A stretch of 64,000 bases of DNA from Simmondsia chinensis (taxonomy: Eukaryota; Streptophyta; Magnoliopsida; Caryophyllales; Simmondsiaceae). The first letter of the stretch is position 1, and each line of letters begins with the position of its first letter. The notes beneath the pieces are model-generated. The model worked only from the letters and a program-made list of their open reading frames with translations. It was not told where the DNA came from and made no database searches. The DNA lies in contig JAGTTD010000009.1 in NCBI GenBank assembly GCA_018398585.1, positions 14,141,193 to 14,205,192 of the forward strand. Reading direction: 5' to 3'. The position numbers were made by a program, and so were the translations under genes. Below, piece after piece: positions 19,934 through 31,044 of this stretch.

Positions 19934-21549
19934 ATAAATTTAACTCGAAACCATAGAAACTTTGGTTGTTGGTTCTTTGATTTGGAGCTCTGTGGATTGG
20001 TGAAGAATGAATTACAAGCTCGTGGAGGCCTCTGTTTTGAAAGGAAGCTTATAAATTTAAAAGCTCCGCTGTGAAAATGGAACAAGGAGGTGTTTGTCAC
20101 ATTGAGTAAAGGATTTCAGCTTTAGAAAATGAACTTGCTGTGTTGTTCCTTCAAGCTGAAACTGTCAATTTTTCTAAAGAAGAGAATGGAGCATGGCTGA
20201 AAAGCGACGGTGACGTTTTAGGTGTAAGCATGATATTGGAGGAAAGAAAGGCACTGGCTTCAAATTGTGAGAAGTAAAGAGGTTAAGCAGATGGAGCAAA
20301 AGGTATTTCCACACGTTAGCTTCGTTGAGTACTAGGCAAAGTCAGTTATTAAAATCAAGGTAAATGACCGCACCTATCATATCAAGTCAGTCATTACGGT
20401 GTTCTCTAAGGATCTATACATTGAGCCTGTCCTGAAGCAGCCTTCACTTGGGTCCCTGTTGCTCCGTTGTCTTGAGCCGCGACAGCTGTTCTGCTGGAGG
20501 TCTAGCTACTTCCTATGGAGATTCGGATTGTAACGTGGGATTGAGATTCTAGAAACGCTCCGAGGTATGGTAGCTTTAATTTCAAATTTATTAAGAGCAT
20601 GTGAGACAATTGGGCTTTGCTTTATTAGCCAAGTGTAACTCTTTTCTGAATCAGAGGTCTTTCAACCGAGTGGGTTTTGCTCAGACTGAAGGTAGAGGGA
20701 GCAGTGGACATCAAAGATTTTAGGCCTATTAGTATGGTGGCATACGAGTACAAAGTAATTTCCAAGATCTTGAGTGTGTGACTTATGAGTGTAATGCCTA
20801 GGCTTATTGGGAAATGTCACGGTGCTTTTATATGAGGTAGAAAAATCCTTGATGGAGTGTTAATCGTGAATGAGGTTGTTGAAGACTAAAAGGACATAAG
20901 GAGTGCTTTTGAAGTCAGATTTTCATAAAGTATAAGATACGGTCAATTGGAATTTTGTGGACCTTGTCTAGAATGGATTGGCTTCGGGCATGTATAAAGT
21001 TCGTGGATCTCTCAGTGCATCAATACTCCGACTATGTCATTCCTCATTAATGGTTGTCCAATGCTACCTTCAGGATGGAACATGGTCTTCGCCAAGGGGA
21101 TTGACTATCTCCTTTTCTCTTTATCCTTGCAAACGAGGTCCTAAATCAACTCCTCAATGAAGCAGTTAGACTAGGGAACATTCAACACCTAAAAATTGGG
21201 TGCGACAAAGTTCTATTGACACATTTAGAATTTGTAGATGACACATTGATCTTCTACCCTAAAGACTGAGAAATCATCATGCGTATCAAAAATCTGTTGA
21301 AATGCTTTCAAGTTATCTCTGGCCTTCAGATAGACTTCAGTAAGTCAGCTATCATTTGCTTGGGTGCCTCCTCAAAGGGGGCGACTACTGATGTAGCGGT
21401 AGTTAGGTGTAATTTTGCTTTATTACTAAGTACCCTAGGATCCCGTTGGGTGCAAACCCAAGACTTGAGGCTACATGGAAGTCCACCCTTGATTGTGTCC
21501 AAAAGAAGCTATCGTGTTGGAAAACATGAGGTCTAGAGCAGGTTGCCTT
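19934..21549 (+). pseudogene. L1-type LINE ORF2, part 1 (endonuclease end to RT)
   Basis: Readable pieces across frames: KWNKEVF (near 20075), ENELA/EAE-like residues after it, DFRPISMVAYEYKVISKIL (near 20720), GLRQG.LSPFLFILANEVLN (near 21095) and LTHLEFVDDTLIFYPKD (near 21235) with the RT FVDD catalytic box. It breaks at 21550 where Copia-B is inserted and continues at 27581 with TLIKEILNNVPTHYLS. The 5' end is lost at or before the MITE. Confidence 0.8.
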
Positions 21550-21554
21550 ACTTT

Positions 21555-22295
21555 TGTTGGTGTATTTTCAAAATATGTGTTGAATAATATGTAAAATGTT
21601 AGTTAATATATGTATAAGATGTGTTTGAGATTGTCTCAGTATTTGTTTAAGTGTTTGAAGCATGTTAGAGGTGTGTGTCGACACACAATCCAACAGAACT
21701 GTAGGGGAACAGCTGTGTGTCGACACACATGGCCCGTGTGCCGACACACAACCCATAACGCATGGCGAAGAATTGTGTGTATCGACACACAGGGATTGTT
21801 TGTCGACACACAATCTTATAGTACGTTTTGTGTTGACACACAGCTTTGATAGACAGGTCTGTTTTAGCAGTTTTCTGCGCAGTTTTTTCCCGGTTCGTCG
21901 CGGCTTTTTGCTTGACTTTTTAGGGACACCTCTCTTCATGGTATACATATAAATACCCCAGATTTCATACTTGGTTGGACATTTGAATTGAATCATAAGA
22001 AAGAGAAAAAAAAGAATTGAAGAACATTGTGAGTGAACTTTGAATGTTTGAAAGTTTTCAAAGTACTTTGTGTTCTTGTGTGTTCTTATGAAAGGAAAAC
22101 TCCAATCTCTCTACATCTCTATCAATGTCTCCCTTTACACATCCTCACTTCATATTTGGTTGTTGTTGTAGCCTAAGAATATTTCGTATACCGAAATAAA
22201 CCTTAAGGAAAGTGACTACATAGCCTCAATACCTAAAATTTTTCGGTTACTCATTTGCAAGGCTTTTACAAGTACTTCATAGATTTGTTCTGACA
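21555..22295 (+). repeat. 5' LTR of Copia-B with dyad array
   Basis: 741 bp, TGTTGGTG ... TTCTGACA. A TATA-like CATATAAATACC lies at about 21945-21956. Upstream of it is an array of TGTCGACA-type palindromes (21672-21843). Downstream (R/U5) the LTR contains a TTGGTTGTTGTTG block near 22157 also present in the other family members. Confidence 0.9.
21672..21843 (+). promoter_or_regulatory. phased array of TGTGTGTCGACACACA palindromes (5' LTR)
   Basis: Two perfect 16-bp palindromes (21672-21687, 21714-21729) and four near-copies follow. Dyad centres are at about 21679.5, 21721.5, 21742.5, 21783.5, 21804.5 and 21834.5, giving spacings 42, 21, 41, 21 and 30 bp. The array ends about 110 bp upstream of the TATA-like box, where an LTR enhancer is expected. 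Confidence 0.75.
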
Positions 22296-22319
22296 ATCTT
22301 AATGTTTAAATTCTAGTTT

Positions 22320-23110
22320 TGGGATATGCCTGCATCACTTAGGGAAATGACAAACAATTTGTTAAGTTGGATAGATTACAGTAATTTATGCCGATGGCAA
22401 AGGAAGATGCGCTTCCTCATTACTACTTTGAATGTGGTGTATGTGTTGAATACACCATTTTTGTCCCCTGCTTCTGAGGAGGATCATACTTTGGCCGAAT
22501 GAAGGGCTAGACTGAAGTTGGAGAATGACAACTACATCTGCAGAGGGCACATACTCAACGGTATGACTGACGCCCTGTTTGACATCTACTCGAACGTGCC
22601 GACCATAAAGGAATTATGGGATGCACTTGAGACTTGCTACATGGCCGAGGATGCTACAAGCAAAAAGTTCCTTGTTAGTCATTTTGATAATTATAAAATG
22701 GTAGATAATCATCCTGTCATGGAGCAATTCCATGAAATTGAACATACCTTGAATAATTTCCAACAACATAAAATGAACATGGACGATACCATAGTTGTTT
22801 CTTCTTTAATTGACAAACTTCCGCCTTCATGGTGAAACGTTAAGAAAAGTCTCAAACATAAGAAGGAAGATATGTCAATTGAGGAATTGGCTAACCATTT
22901 ATGTGTTGAGGAAGGCTACAGGATACAGGATGACAGCAAAGACCCCCAGCAACGATGGTAAAATCACTGTCACAAAAGAAGGCCAGTAAACCAAAAGAAT
23001 CAAGAGAACCGGACACTTCTAAAAGAAAAAAAAATGACAAGAGGTTGAAAATGGTATGTTGGGAGTGTTAAAAGCCCGGTCACCTACATAGGGACTGTTA
23101 TCGCCTTAAA
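22320..23110 (+). pseudogene. Copia-B gag with zinc knuckle
   Basis: The main frame (22518-22835) reads NDNYICRGHILNGMTDALFD, KELWDALETCYMAEDATSKK, FHEIEHTLNNFQQHKMNMDD, TIVVSSLIDKLPPSW, a copia Gag capsid of the UBN2 type. It stops at 22833-22835 and continues SLKHKKEDMSIEELANHL. The knuckle at about 23055-23099 is CWEC then a stop in place of the next residue, then KPGHLHRDC. The 5' part (22320-22500) carries a further stop at 22500. Confidence 0.82.
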
Positions 23111-23199
23111 AATTAAAAAGGCAAGGGGCTTGATCATTGAATCAAAAATTCGAATAATAGGTTCGTGGGGATGATATCGGAAGTCAACCTACTCGAGAG

Positions 23200-23448
23200 T
23201 GATAACTCTTGGCGGGTTGACTAGGGGGGCCACAAAACATGTGTGTAAGGACAAGGGGTTCTTCACGACTTTTGAACCCATAGATAACGGAACTATGTTG
23301 TTCATGGGCAATGGGGCAACTATACCTATTAAAGGGAACGGAAAAGTTGGTTAGTTTTTCACCTAAAAAAAAATCCTTACCTTAACCGATGTATGTTATG
23401 TTTCGGATATGAAGAAGAATCTCATGTCCGGTGGCCAATTAAATCAGT
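23200..23448 (+). pseudogene. Copia-B aspartic protease
   Basis: The active-site region at about 23212-23250 corresponds to VDTGATKHVCKD of the family but is frameshifted by extra G bases, so the Asp is followed by a stop. It is followed by ETFEPIDNGTM-like and LTLTDVCYVSDMKKNLMSGG stretches. Confidence 0.7.
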
Positions 23449-23793
23449 TTGGATTTAAGTTGGTCTTCGAGACCGACAAGTTCATATTATCGAAAGGAAG
23501 GGTCTTTGTTTTTTTGTTTTTTTTTTTTTTTTTTTTTTGAACAGAAAGGAGGGGTCTTTGTTGGTAAAGGTTATCTATGTAATGGAATGTTCAAGATGAA
23601 CATTGATAATAAAATTGATAATTCTGTTTATATGCTTGACTCGTCATTTTTGTGGCGTCAAAGTTTAGGTCATGTAAATTTTCATAGACTGCATGAAATG
23701 GTTAATTCTTCGTTGATACCCCGCATAGATAAGATTGATGATAAGTGCAAAACATGCATGTTAACAAAAATAACGACATTCCCATTTCCTTAA
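23449..23793 (+). pseudogene. Copia-B GAG pre-integrase domain
   Basis: FVGKGYLCNGMFKMNIDNK and FLWRQSLGHVNFHRLHEM then CKTCMLTKITTFPF show the HHCC-type domain linking protease to integrase. A 35-bp T-rich insert (23509-23543) with a 17-bp direct repeat lies in its first part. Confidence 0.78.
23509..23543 (-). mobile_element. tail-only retroposon insertion (poly-T with target duplication)
   Basis: A 35-bp insert, mostly T with one internal G and ending GAACA, lies between GAAAGGAAGGGTCTTTG (23492-23508) and GAAAGGAGGGGTCTTTG (23544-23560), a 17-bp repeat with one mismatch. It looks like the poly(A) end of a severely 5'-truncated retroposon inserted on the minus strand. Confidence 0.6.
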
Positions 23794-23799
23794 GTTCAA

Positions 23800-24640
23800 A
23801 GGGAGACTAATTTACTTGGCTTTGTACATAGCGATTTATGTAATTTCAAGAACACACCGAGTTTAGCTGGAAAGCGATATTTTATTACATTTTATATATG
23901 ATTGTTCGAGATTTTGTTATGTATATCTCATATATCACAAATATGACTCGCTAGATAGATTTAAAGCATATAAAGCAAAAACTGAATTATACTGTAAGAC
24001 CTTTCTCAAGCGCCTTAGGTCGAACAGTGGTAGGGAATACTATGATCCCAAGTATTTCAAAATGATCAGAATTATACATGCGATAATTGCTCCGTATATG
24101 CCACAACAAAATGGCATGGCTGAGAGGAAAAACCAGACTCTAACTGAAATGATTAACTCAATATTATCCTATTCTAGTCTCAGCGATAGATTTTGGGGTG
24201 TGTTAATAGCTTGTTATATACTGGATAGAGTTCCAAATAAGAGAAATAAAATAACCACGTATGAGTTGTGAAACAAACAAGCCCCTAAATTAACTTATCT
24301 AAAAATGTGGGGGTGTAGGACAGTTGTTAAAGTCCCTGAACCTAAACGTAAGAAGTTAGGGGAAAGAGGCATTGATTGCATCTTTGTTGGATATGCGTCT
24401 CATAGCAAGGTATATTGGTTCTATGTAATTGAATCTAATGATTATATCAACGTAAATACAATCATAGAATTGAGAGACGCCATATTTGATGAGAATCGGT
24501 TTACCTCTATCCCTAGCCGAGGGATTATGTATCGATTGAGAGTGACACTCAAGTGTCATATGATGATGTTCGTCATGAAAGGGATGATGTCTATGAAAGT
24601 GCTCTAGAACTCTGAAGGAGTAAGAGAGCAAGAAAAGAGA
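23800..24640 (+). pseudogene. Copia-B integrase
   Basis: The core starts LLGFVHSDLCNF (first Asp, about 23815), is frameshifted through the second Asp region (LRSNSG near 24020) and recovers at 24062 as IIAPYMPQQNGMAERKNQTL (catalytic Glu). FWGVLIACYILDRVPNK and ERGIDCIFVGYASHSKVYWF are the C-terminal motifs. Several stops interrupt it. Confidence 0.82.
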
Positions 24641-24659
24641 AATCTTTTGGTTCAGACTT

Positions 24660-25470
24660 CTACACATTTTTGGTAGAAGATTCGAGGAACGATGTGGACC
24701 ATGTGATTCCATATTGCTGTGTCATGGATGCTGATCCCATGATGTTTAATGAGGTGATGAGGTCTCATGATGCCTCCTTTTGGCGAAAGGCTGTGAATGA
24801 TGAGATGGATTCCATCTTAGGTAATAATACTTGGATCCTAGTGGACCATCGGGTGTAAATGGATCTTTAAAAAAGAAGATGAAGGTCGATGGAACGATTG
24901 ATAAGTTCAAGGCTTGATTGTTGGATAAAGGGTTCACCCAAAAACACATTGGATTACTCTGACATGTATGCCCCCGTGGCAAGAATATCGACGACAAGGG
25001 TTTTGATAGCCTTTGCCTCAATTTATAAACTAGCGATTCACCAAACGAATGTTAAAACGGCATTCCTGAATGGTGAGCTAGAAGTGGAAGTGTACATGGA
25101 ACAATTGGAAGGTTTTGTTGCTTCTAGCCAAGAGAGAAAAAGATATACTCGTACGCTCTCTGTATGGGCTAAAGTAAGCCCCGAAGCAGTGGCACCAAAA
25201 ATTTGATCAGGTTGTTCTTAACAACGTGTTCGTTATAAACGAATCAGATAAATGTGTCTATAGCAAGTTTGATAAAAGTAAAGAGGTCATTATATGTTTG
25301 TATGTCGATGGCATGCTGATATTCGGTACTGATGTGGAACAAGTAGAGAGAACTAAACAGTTTCTCTCGAAAAACTTTGCTATGAAAGACATGGGTGAGG
25401 CGGAGGTAATCCTCGGTATAAGAATTGTAAAGAAAGGTGATACCATTTGCTTGATATAGTCTCACTATGT
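24660..25470 (+). pseudogene. Copia-B reverse transcriptase
   Basis: VMRSHDASFWRKAVNDEMDS and ILGNNTWILVD begin the RVT_2 domain, and a VKTAFLNGELEVEVYMEQ stretch follows near 25050. The catalytic box at about 25300 reads ICLYVDGMLIFG: the family YVDD has Gly in place of the second Asp. VEQVERTKQFLSKNFAMKDM then GEAEVILGIRI completes it. Stops divide the frame at several points. Confidence 0.85.
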
Positions 25471-25589
25471 TGAAAATATATTGAAAAGATTCCACTTTGA
25501 TGAGCGTGCACCGGTGTCCATTCCAATGGACCCTAGTGTGAAATTAGCATCGAATGAGGGCACTCTAGTGTCACAACTGAGATATTCCT

Positions 25590-26220
25590 AGGTCATTGGT
25601 TATCTTATGCACGCCATGACGAGCACAAGGCTCGACATAGCCTTTGCTGTTGGAAAGCTGAGCACATATACTAGCAATCCAAGTAAGAGCCACTAGAATG
25701 CTATGAATCGTGTACTGAAGTACCTTAAGAAGACTATGCGTTATGGTCTTTCTTATATAGTGTATCCTTTTATTTTAGAGGGGCACTTTGATGCTAGTTA
25801 GATCTCCGACATGGAGGACCATGCATCCACAAACAAATGGGTATTCCTGCTTGGTGGAGGTGCCGTTTCTTGGGGTTCCAAGAAACATACTTGCATATCT
25901 GATTCTACTATGGTGGCAGAGTTTATAGCTCTTGTGTCTGCGGCTAAGGAAGCCGAGTGGTTAAAGGATATCTTGTATGAGATACCTTTGAGGCCTAAGT
26001 CAATCTCACCGATATCTATCCATTGTGATAGTCAAGCTACGCTATCTAGAGTGTATAGTGAGGTGTACAATGGGAAGTCCAGACACATTGGTGTAAGACA
26101 TAGTATAGTGAGACACCTTATTTGAGAAGGTGTTATCACTATGGACTTTGTGAGAACAAGTCAGAATCTAGTGAATCCGTTTACAAAAGGCCAAGTTAGA
26201 GACTTGATTTTGAAAACAAA
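25590..26220 (+). pseudogene. Copia-B RNase H
   Basis: Begins at about 25590 (HAMTSTRLDIAFAVGKLSTY). The frame 25811-26125 reads MEDHASTNKWVFLLGGGAVS, SDSTMVAEFIALVSAAKEAE, IHCDSQATLSRVYSEVYNGK and SRHIGVRHSIVRHL, the copia RNase H with its D, E and D residues (the first Asp of DAS is at about 25790). A stop at 26123 precedes the tail (VNPFTKGQV). Confidence 0.82.
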
Positions 26221-26831
26221 TGAAGGGATGGGGTTGAAACCTGTTATTATTAGTCGCCCATGATAGACCCTCAACTCGACGCCTAGTATGACGCTAGGTC
26301 TCGGGTTCAATGAGAGAAACTTGTCATCAGTGTGACTGCAAGCACTAAATGAGAATTTTACATCCCAAGTATGAAGTGCTTGGTATCTGCATTGGAGATT
26401 TTATAATGATGAGTTAATGCTATTAATGGACGTAGTTTTATAACCTATTGAATTTCGCGTCGCATGGATATGATAAATGAGATCTACCTTAGTGTGTGTT
26501 GAAGTTTGGCCGCTTCAAAGGGGTGATTTTTGACTAAGGGTTTGGCCTTGAAACACTCACGAAGGATACAGGACACAAGGCCACAAATGTGTTGATATGG
26601 GAGTTGCAGGGTGTGTACAGGGAGCACGTCTTGTGCTTGATTGGATAGTCAGTTGGTCAAATAGGTTGTATGGTTCAAAGTTTGGTTTACCATTTTTTGA
26701 TCCGATTAACTGTATGGTCTTTCCACTTGCCGGGGGTTCAATCAGGAGACACCCTCGTTGATACACTATAAGGCGTCCTCTATTTGAGATAATATTTTGA
26801 GATTGATTGTATTTTGAAAATGGTGGGGGAA
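26221..26831 (+). other. Copia-B 3' untranslated region and polypurine tract
   Basis: Non-coding stretch conserved with 55050-55659. It ends in AAAATGGTGGGGGAA (26817-26831), the polypurine tract next to the 3' LTR. Confidence 0.8.
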
Positions 26832-27580
26832 TGTTAGTGTTTTTCAAAATATGTGTTGAATAATATGTAAAATGTTGTTTAATATATGTATAAGATGTGT
26901 TTGAGATTGTCTCACTATTTGTTTAAGTGTTTGTAGCATGTTAAGGGTGTGTGTCGACACATGGGCAATGTGTGCCGACACACAATCCAAAAAAACTGCA
27001 GAGGAACAGCTGTGTGTTGACACACATGGCCCGTTTGTCGACACACAACCCATTACAGAAGCGCACGGAGATGAATCGTGTGTGTTGACACATAGGGACT
27101 GTGTGTCAACACATAATCTTATAGTACAGTATGTGTCGATGTGTGTGTCGACACACATTCAACACACAGGTCAATTTTGGCGGTTTTCTATGTGGTTTTT
27201 TCCTGGTTCGTTGCGGCTTTTTGCTTGGTTTCTTAGGGACGTATCTCTTCATGGTATACATATAAATACCACAAATTTCATACTTACTTGGACATTTGAA
27301 TTAAATCATAAGAAAGAGAAAAAAGAATTGAAGAACATTGTGAGTGAACTTTGAATGTTTGAAAGTTTTCAAAGTACTTTGTATTCTTGTATGTTCTTTT
27401 GAATGGAAAACTTCATCTCTATCAATCCTTACTTCATATTTGGTTGTTGTTGTATCCCTGAGGATATTTCGTATACTGAAATAAACCTTAAGGAAAGTGA
27501 TTATATAGCCCCAACACCTGAGATCTTTCGGTTACCACTTTGCAAGGATTTTGCAAGTACTTTGTCGATTTGTTCTAACA
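26832..27580 (+). repeat. 3' LTR of Copia-B with dyad array
   Basis: 749 bp, TGTTAGTG ... TTCTAACA. Dyad centres at about 26955.5, 26976.5, 27018.5, 27039.5, 27086.5, 27107.5, 27137.5 and 27149.5 (spacings 21, 42, 21, 47, 21, 30, 12), two more sites than the 5' LTR. TATA-like CATATAAATACC lies at about 27259. Confidence 0.9.
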
Positions 27581-29213
27581 GCTTTAATCAAGGAAATTCT
27601 TAACAACGTCCCTACTCATTACCTCTCTATCGTTTGAATGCCGAAGAACATAATCAAGAAAATCATCAAGTTACAATGACATTTCCTTTGGGGTTTTGAA
27701 GATGACCAAGGGACTCCCTTATCTGAATTGGGAGCTTATTCGAAAACCGAAGCTCTTAGGGGGCCTTGGGGTTGATGATCCATGATTAAGAGTGCAGCCT
27801 TACTATTTAAGTGATGGTGACGATTTTCGAAAGAAGGATCACCACTTTGGAAATGGATGATATGTTCAACACACGGTGGTAGCCCGTCAGTATTAGTCCT
27901 GGTCTGATCACTTTTACAAGCTGCAGCATATAGGTAGCAATTTCAGAGGCTGACTGGACCTCCAATGCGGTGGCAGCGGCATGTTAGGCAATGCGTTTCA
28001 AGCTTGAAGAGGGGTCCGGGTGGAAGTTCTGGAAGGATCTGTAGACTCAGGATCGAAGTCTTCAGCAAAGATTAAGAGATTTATACAAAGTCTCACTATA
28101 ACATCATCATCTCTTATGCCAAATGGGAGTATAAGATAGGAATGAGTGGCGGTGGATGTCCAATTGGTGTCGTTTTTTCTTTGCTAGAGAAGAGGCTGCC
28201 GTTGTGAAGGTCTAGAATTTGATTCCTAGATGATCCCAATTAGAGACTCTAAAGATGTTGCACTTTGAAGTCATGATCCCCATGGCTTGTTTTTTAGTAA
28301 AATCATTTGTTGACTAGGCCTTGGATGGTTTCCTAGTGGGCCATACGGTTGACCATTTAGTGTGCGGAGTGTGGAAATGCCTTGCACCCTCAAAATTTGA
28401 GGTTCTTAATTGAATGACTTCATTGGGTAAAATGAACACAAAAGAACGCCTTTGGGACCTTGTTATTACAGTGGACTATGAGAGATGGTTCCCTTTAAGT
28501 GGTGAAGCGGTTGAAGGCGTTGATCATCTCTTTCTTGGATGTAGGAAAGTGAAAGCTTTGTGATGTAAATGCATAGAATGGTGGGGTGTTTCTTGACACG
28601 TTCGTAGTACAATCAAGGACCTTTTTATGGAGTGGATTTTATGCTTTTTGGAGTTGAATTTCAGAAGAAATCGTAGTTAACTTTGATTATTGCGGCCCTT
28701 TGGATACCTTGGAATTCCAGGAACAAGATTGTGTTTGACAATAGTCTTTGGGTTGATAAGGATGTTTTCTGGAGTGTAAAGATGAGGTTAAAGGTCTGGT
28801 ATAATGAGTTTCCTTACTCACCGGAGGAAATAACAAGGACCATTGATTGTGTTTAAACTTGGAGAGGCCGGTAGTGATCTCATAGATGTAGTGGTGTTTT
28901 CAACTGGCGGTTGGCGGTGTAAGGCAGTACTTCAGTTTTCTTGCTGCAGAAAGGGTGCTTTGCTTACTGCTTGGAAGCATTAAAGTGGATTATTTTTTTT
29001 GTTCGAACGAGGAGGGGACCCTGCGCGTGGTTTGCTAATGTTTTACTTCTTTGTATGCTGCAATAACAATGGAGGGGAAATATTGTGTTTTTCTTTTTAT
29101 TCTCTTGTATTTTTGGTTTTTGGTCCTTATTGATTCATGGTCCCTTTTTTTGTAGGTGCGTCATGTCTTGTATATTGCGCTCCTTTGGTCCTTATATAAA
29201 AAAAAATACTCAG
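27581..29213 (+). pseudogene. L1-type LINE ORF2, part 2 (RT C-terminus, zinc finger) and 3' end
   Basis: The LINE resumes exactly at the Copia-B target copy: TLIKEILNNVPTHYLSIV, MPKNIIKK and FLWG (27590-27700), WELIRKPKLLGGLGVDDP (near 27740). A zf-RVT-like region lies at about 28340-28600 with frame pieces PSKFEVLN, NTKERLWDLVI, GVDHLFLGCRKVKA. The 3' end is an A-run at 29201-29209. All frames are broken. Confidence 0.78.
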
Positions 29214-30009
29214 AAAATCTGAAGTTTAAAAATTTTATCAAGTATAGTATTAGGAAAAATTCAAGGATTTTCACTTTAAAATGATAATGTGAACATAATT
29301 TGAATAATGTATTGGTATTTTTGACCCAAAAAAAAAAATTAATAATAATTTATAGGTATTATGTCATCGTATGATTTTTTTGGGTCTAGAAATGCTACTA
29401 TATGTGACACTTGCATGCATCTTTCTTTTAACTTGATGATTCCTTATTTTAAATTTTTAATCAACTGATTCACTGAAAGCTATTGGAAATGTCATAAAGC
29501 TATTGAATCCCGCATTGAAAATTTTATGCTTATTTCTTAAGTCCTTTATCCTATAATGGAAGTGCATGCGAGGGAACTTCATTTTATATATGACCTTGTG
29601 AAATAAAACTTTGAATTAAGTTGAGATTGAGGGGTAAATAGGACAAACACACACATGCGCATACATTGCCTGCCCACCATGCCGGGCTCAAGTTTGTGCG
29701 AGGGTTCTTTGTACTGTCTAAATTAATTTTTATCCCGACAACCGTTTCAACAATGACATAATATCACTGCAATTTCAAAAGCAACATTTATCTTCTTGGC
29801 TCTCCACCAAGCAGCCGACTGTTGAGCATTTACTGCCTCTAGTGAAAGCATGTGACTTTGGGCTTTACACCCCTTCCCAATAGTCACTTCTTCTCCAATA
29901 TACACCCCTTCTCGGCAAAGTTTCTCTTGGAACTCAGAGTTGGATCGCGTTAATCTTGGAGGACGACTGCTGACAGCAATGTGTGCACCTGAGAAACGGT
30001 TAAATCGTC
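29214..30009. other. intergenic, mostly AT-rich
   Basis: Nothing firm. On the minus strand at about 29945-29745 a short open stretch reads LCREGVYIGEEVTIGKGCKA then QSHMLSLEAVNAQQSAAWW; it looks coding in style but the family was not recognised. Confidence 0.4.
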
Positions 30010-30251
30010 TTTTAGAATGATGGTTCTCTCCACAGTCCTGGTGGAAGAATCTATGGAGGAGGTAAATGAGAAACTAGACAGCTGGAGAAGGACCTTAGAA
30101 TCAAAAGGTCTAAGAATTACTAGATCTAAGACAGAGTATATGGAATTCAGGTTCAGCACCTCTACCATACCAAGCATAGAAATCGTTAAGATTGGATCTG
30201 AGAGCATACCACAAAAAGAGTGCTTTAAATACTTGGGTTCCATGGTCCAAC
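30010..30251 (+). pseudogene. RTE-type LINE RT, part 1
   Basis: The frame reads EESMEEVNEKLDSWRRTLES, KGLRITRSKTEYMEFRFS and KECFKYLGSMVQ, the RT palm-thumb of plant RTE-clade LINEs. It is 5'-truncated (no FADD box) and is cut at 30254 by the CACTA element. It continues at 36317. Confidence 0.85.
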
Positions 30252-30274
30252 AGGCACTACAACATAAATGGCCT

Positions 30275-30665
30275 TACGTAACAGTTAAAAAGTGTTGCAT
30301 ATTCACAAATAACTGTTGCATTATGTCTAAGGCGACAATTGCATGACCGTTGTAATAGGTCGCGTCGCCTATTCCATAGGCAACGCTTTTGCAACCATAG
30401 GCGACAGTTCCAAAATTTCAACAAATAGGCAACGGCTCATTCAAAGGCAACGGTTCTAGGCAACGACTACAAAACTTTTGCCTATATTAGACAACACACC
30501 AAAATTGTTGCCTTCCACGAGCAACACACTATAAACTGTTGCTTTACTTAGGTAACAAATCATAGACCGTTGCCCATAACAATGGTAAGAAACCGTTGCC
30601 TTTCCATAGATAACGAAACCAAGTCGTTGGCCATATTGGGCAACAATAAGAATTGTTGCATATTA
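30275..30665. repeat. left subterminal repeat array of CACTA element
   Basis: More than ten copies of a 10-12 bp word around GGCAACG/CGTTGCC (for example GGCAACGGCTC, ACCGTTGCCC, AATTGTTGCC) in both orientations. Confidence 0.85.
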
Positions 30666-30938
30666 ATGACACACTAGGCAAAAAATCAAAATCGCAAATG
30701 CAACCAAATGTAACCATTTCAATTCATCGACTAATTTTCATAATAATAAAACACTTGTAGATTACCGAATACATATATTTAAAATTCCAATAAGTAACTT
30801 AATATTCAAATACAAGAAATAGCTATAACTCAAATGTTTGTTCTTGAGGCAACCTTCACATTTAATATTGTTCTCAAAAGCTAGATATGTTCATCTATTT
30901 CTTCATCATCTTGTTCTTTGTGCTCTTCTTGATTGCAC

Positions 30939-31028
30939 AACAACAACAACAACAACAACAACAATAGTCCCAGTGCCACAGGGTCTGGGGGGTGGATGTA
31001 CGCAGCCTTCCCCCTTCCGGGTAGAAGA
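30939..31028 (-). mobile_element. 5'-truncated Au-like SINE
   Basis: A 90-bp insert between two perfect copies of CTCTTCTTGATTGCAC (30923-30938 and 31029-31044). Reverse complemented it gives GGGGGAAGGCTGCGTACATC, then CCCCCCAGACCCTGTGGCAC, TGGG and a TTG-repeat tail, the 3' domain of Au-type SINEs. The perfect 16-bp duplication suggests a fairly recent event. Confidence 0.88.
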
Positions 31029-31044
31029 CTCTTCTTGATTGCAC

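Larger units (their letters stand above)
21555..27580 (+). mobile_element. Ty1/copia element Copia-B, full length but dead
   Basis: LTRs 21555-22295 and 26832-27580 enclose gag, CCHC knuckle, protease, pre-integrase, integrase, RT and RNase H in copia order. Flanks are ACTTT (21550-21554) and GCTTT (27581-27585), a 5-bp duplication with one change. Removing the element rejoins the LINE reading frame. Protein wording is Tnt1/Tork-like. No initiator-Met primer site is seen after the 5' LTR. Nonsense codons, a frameshift in the protease and an Asp-to-Gly change in RT make it inactive. Confidence 0.92.

Noticed and set aside
21610..21996. Overlapping 79-142 codon frames on both strands with repeated CVDTH/VCRHT words
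   Set aside because: They are translations of the palindrome array in the Copia-B LTR; the same effect appears at 26844-27158 and 55635-55985. No start context or family match.
29745..29945. Minus-strand frame with coding-like text
   Set aside because: Could not be assigned to any family and has no start or splice evidence; mentioned only in the spacer entry.
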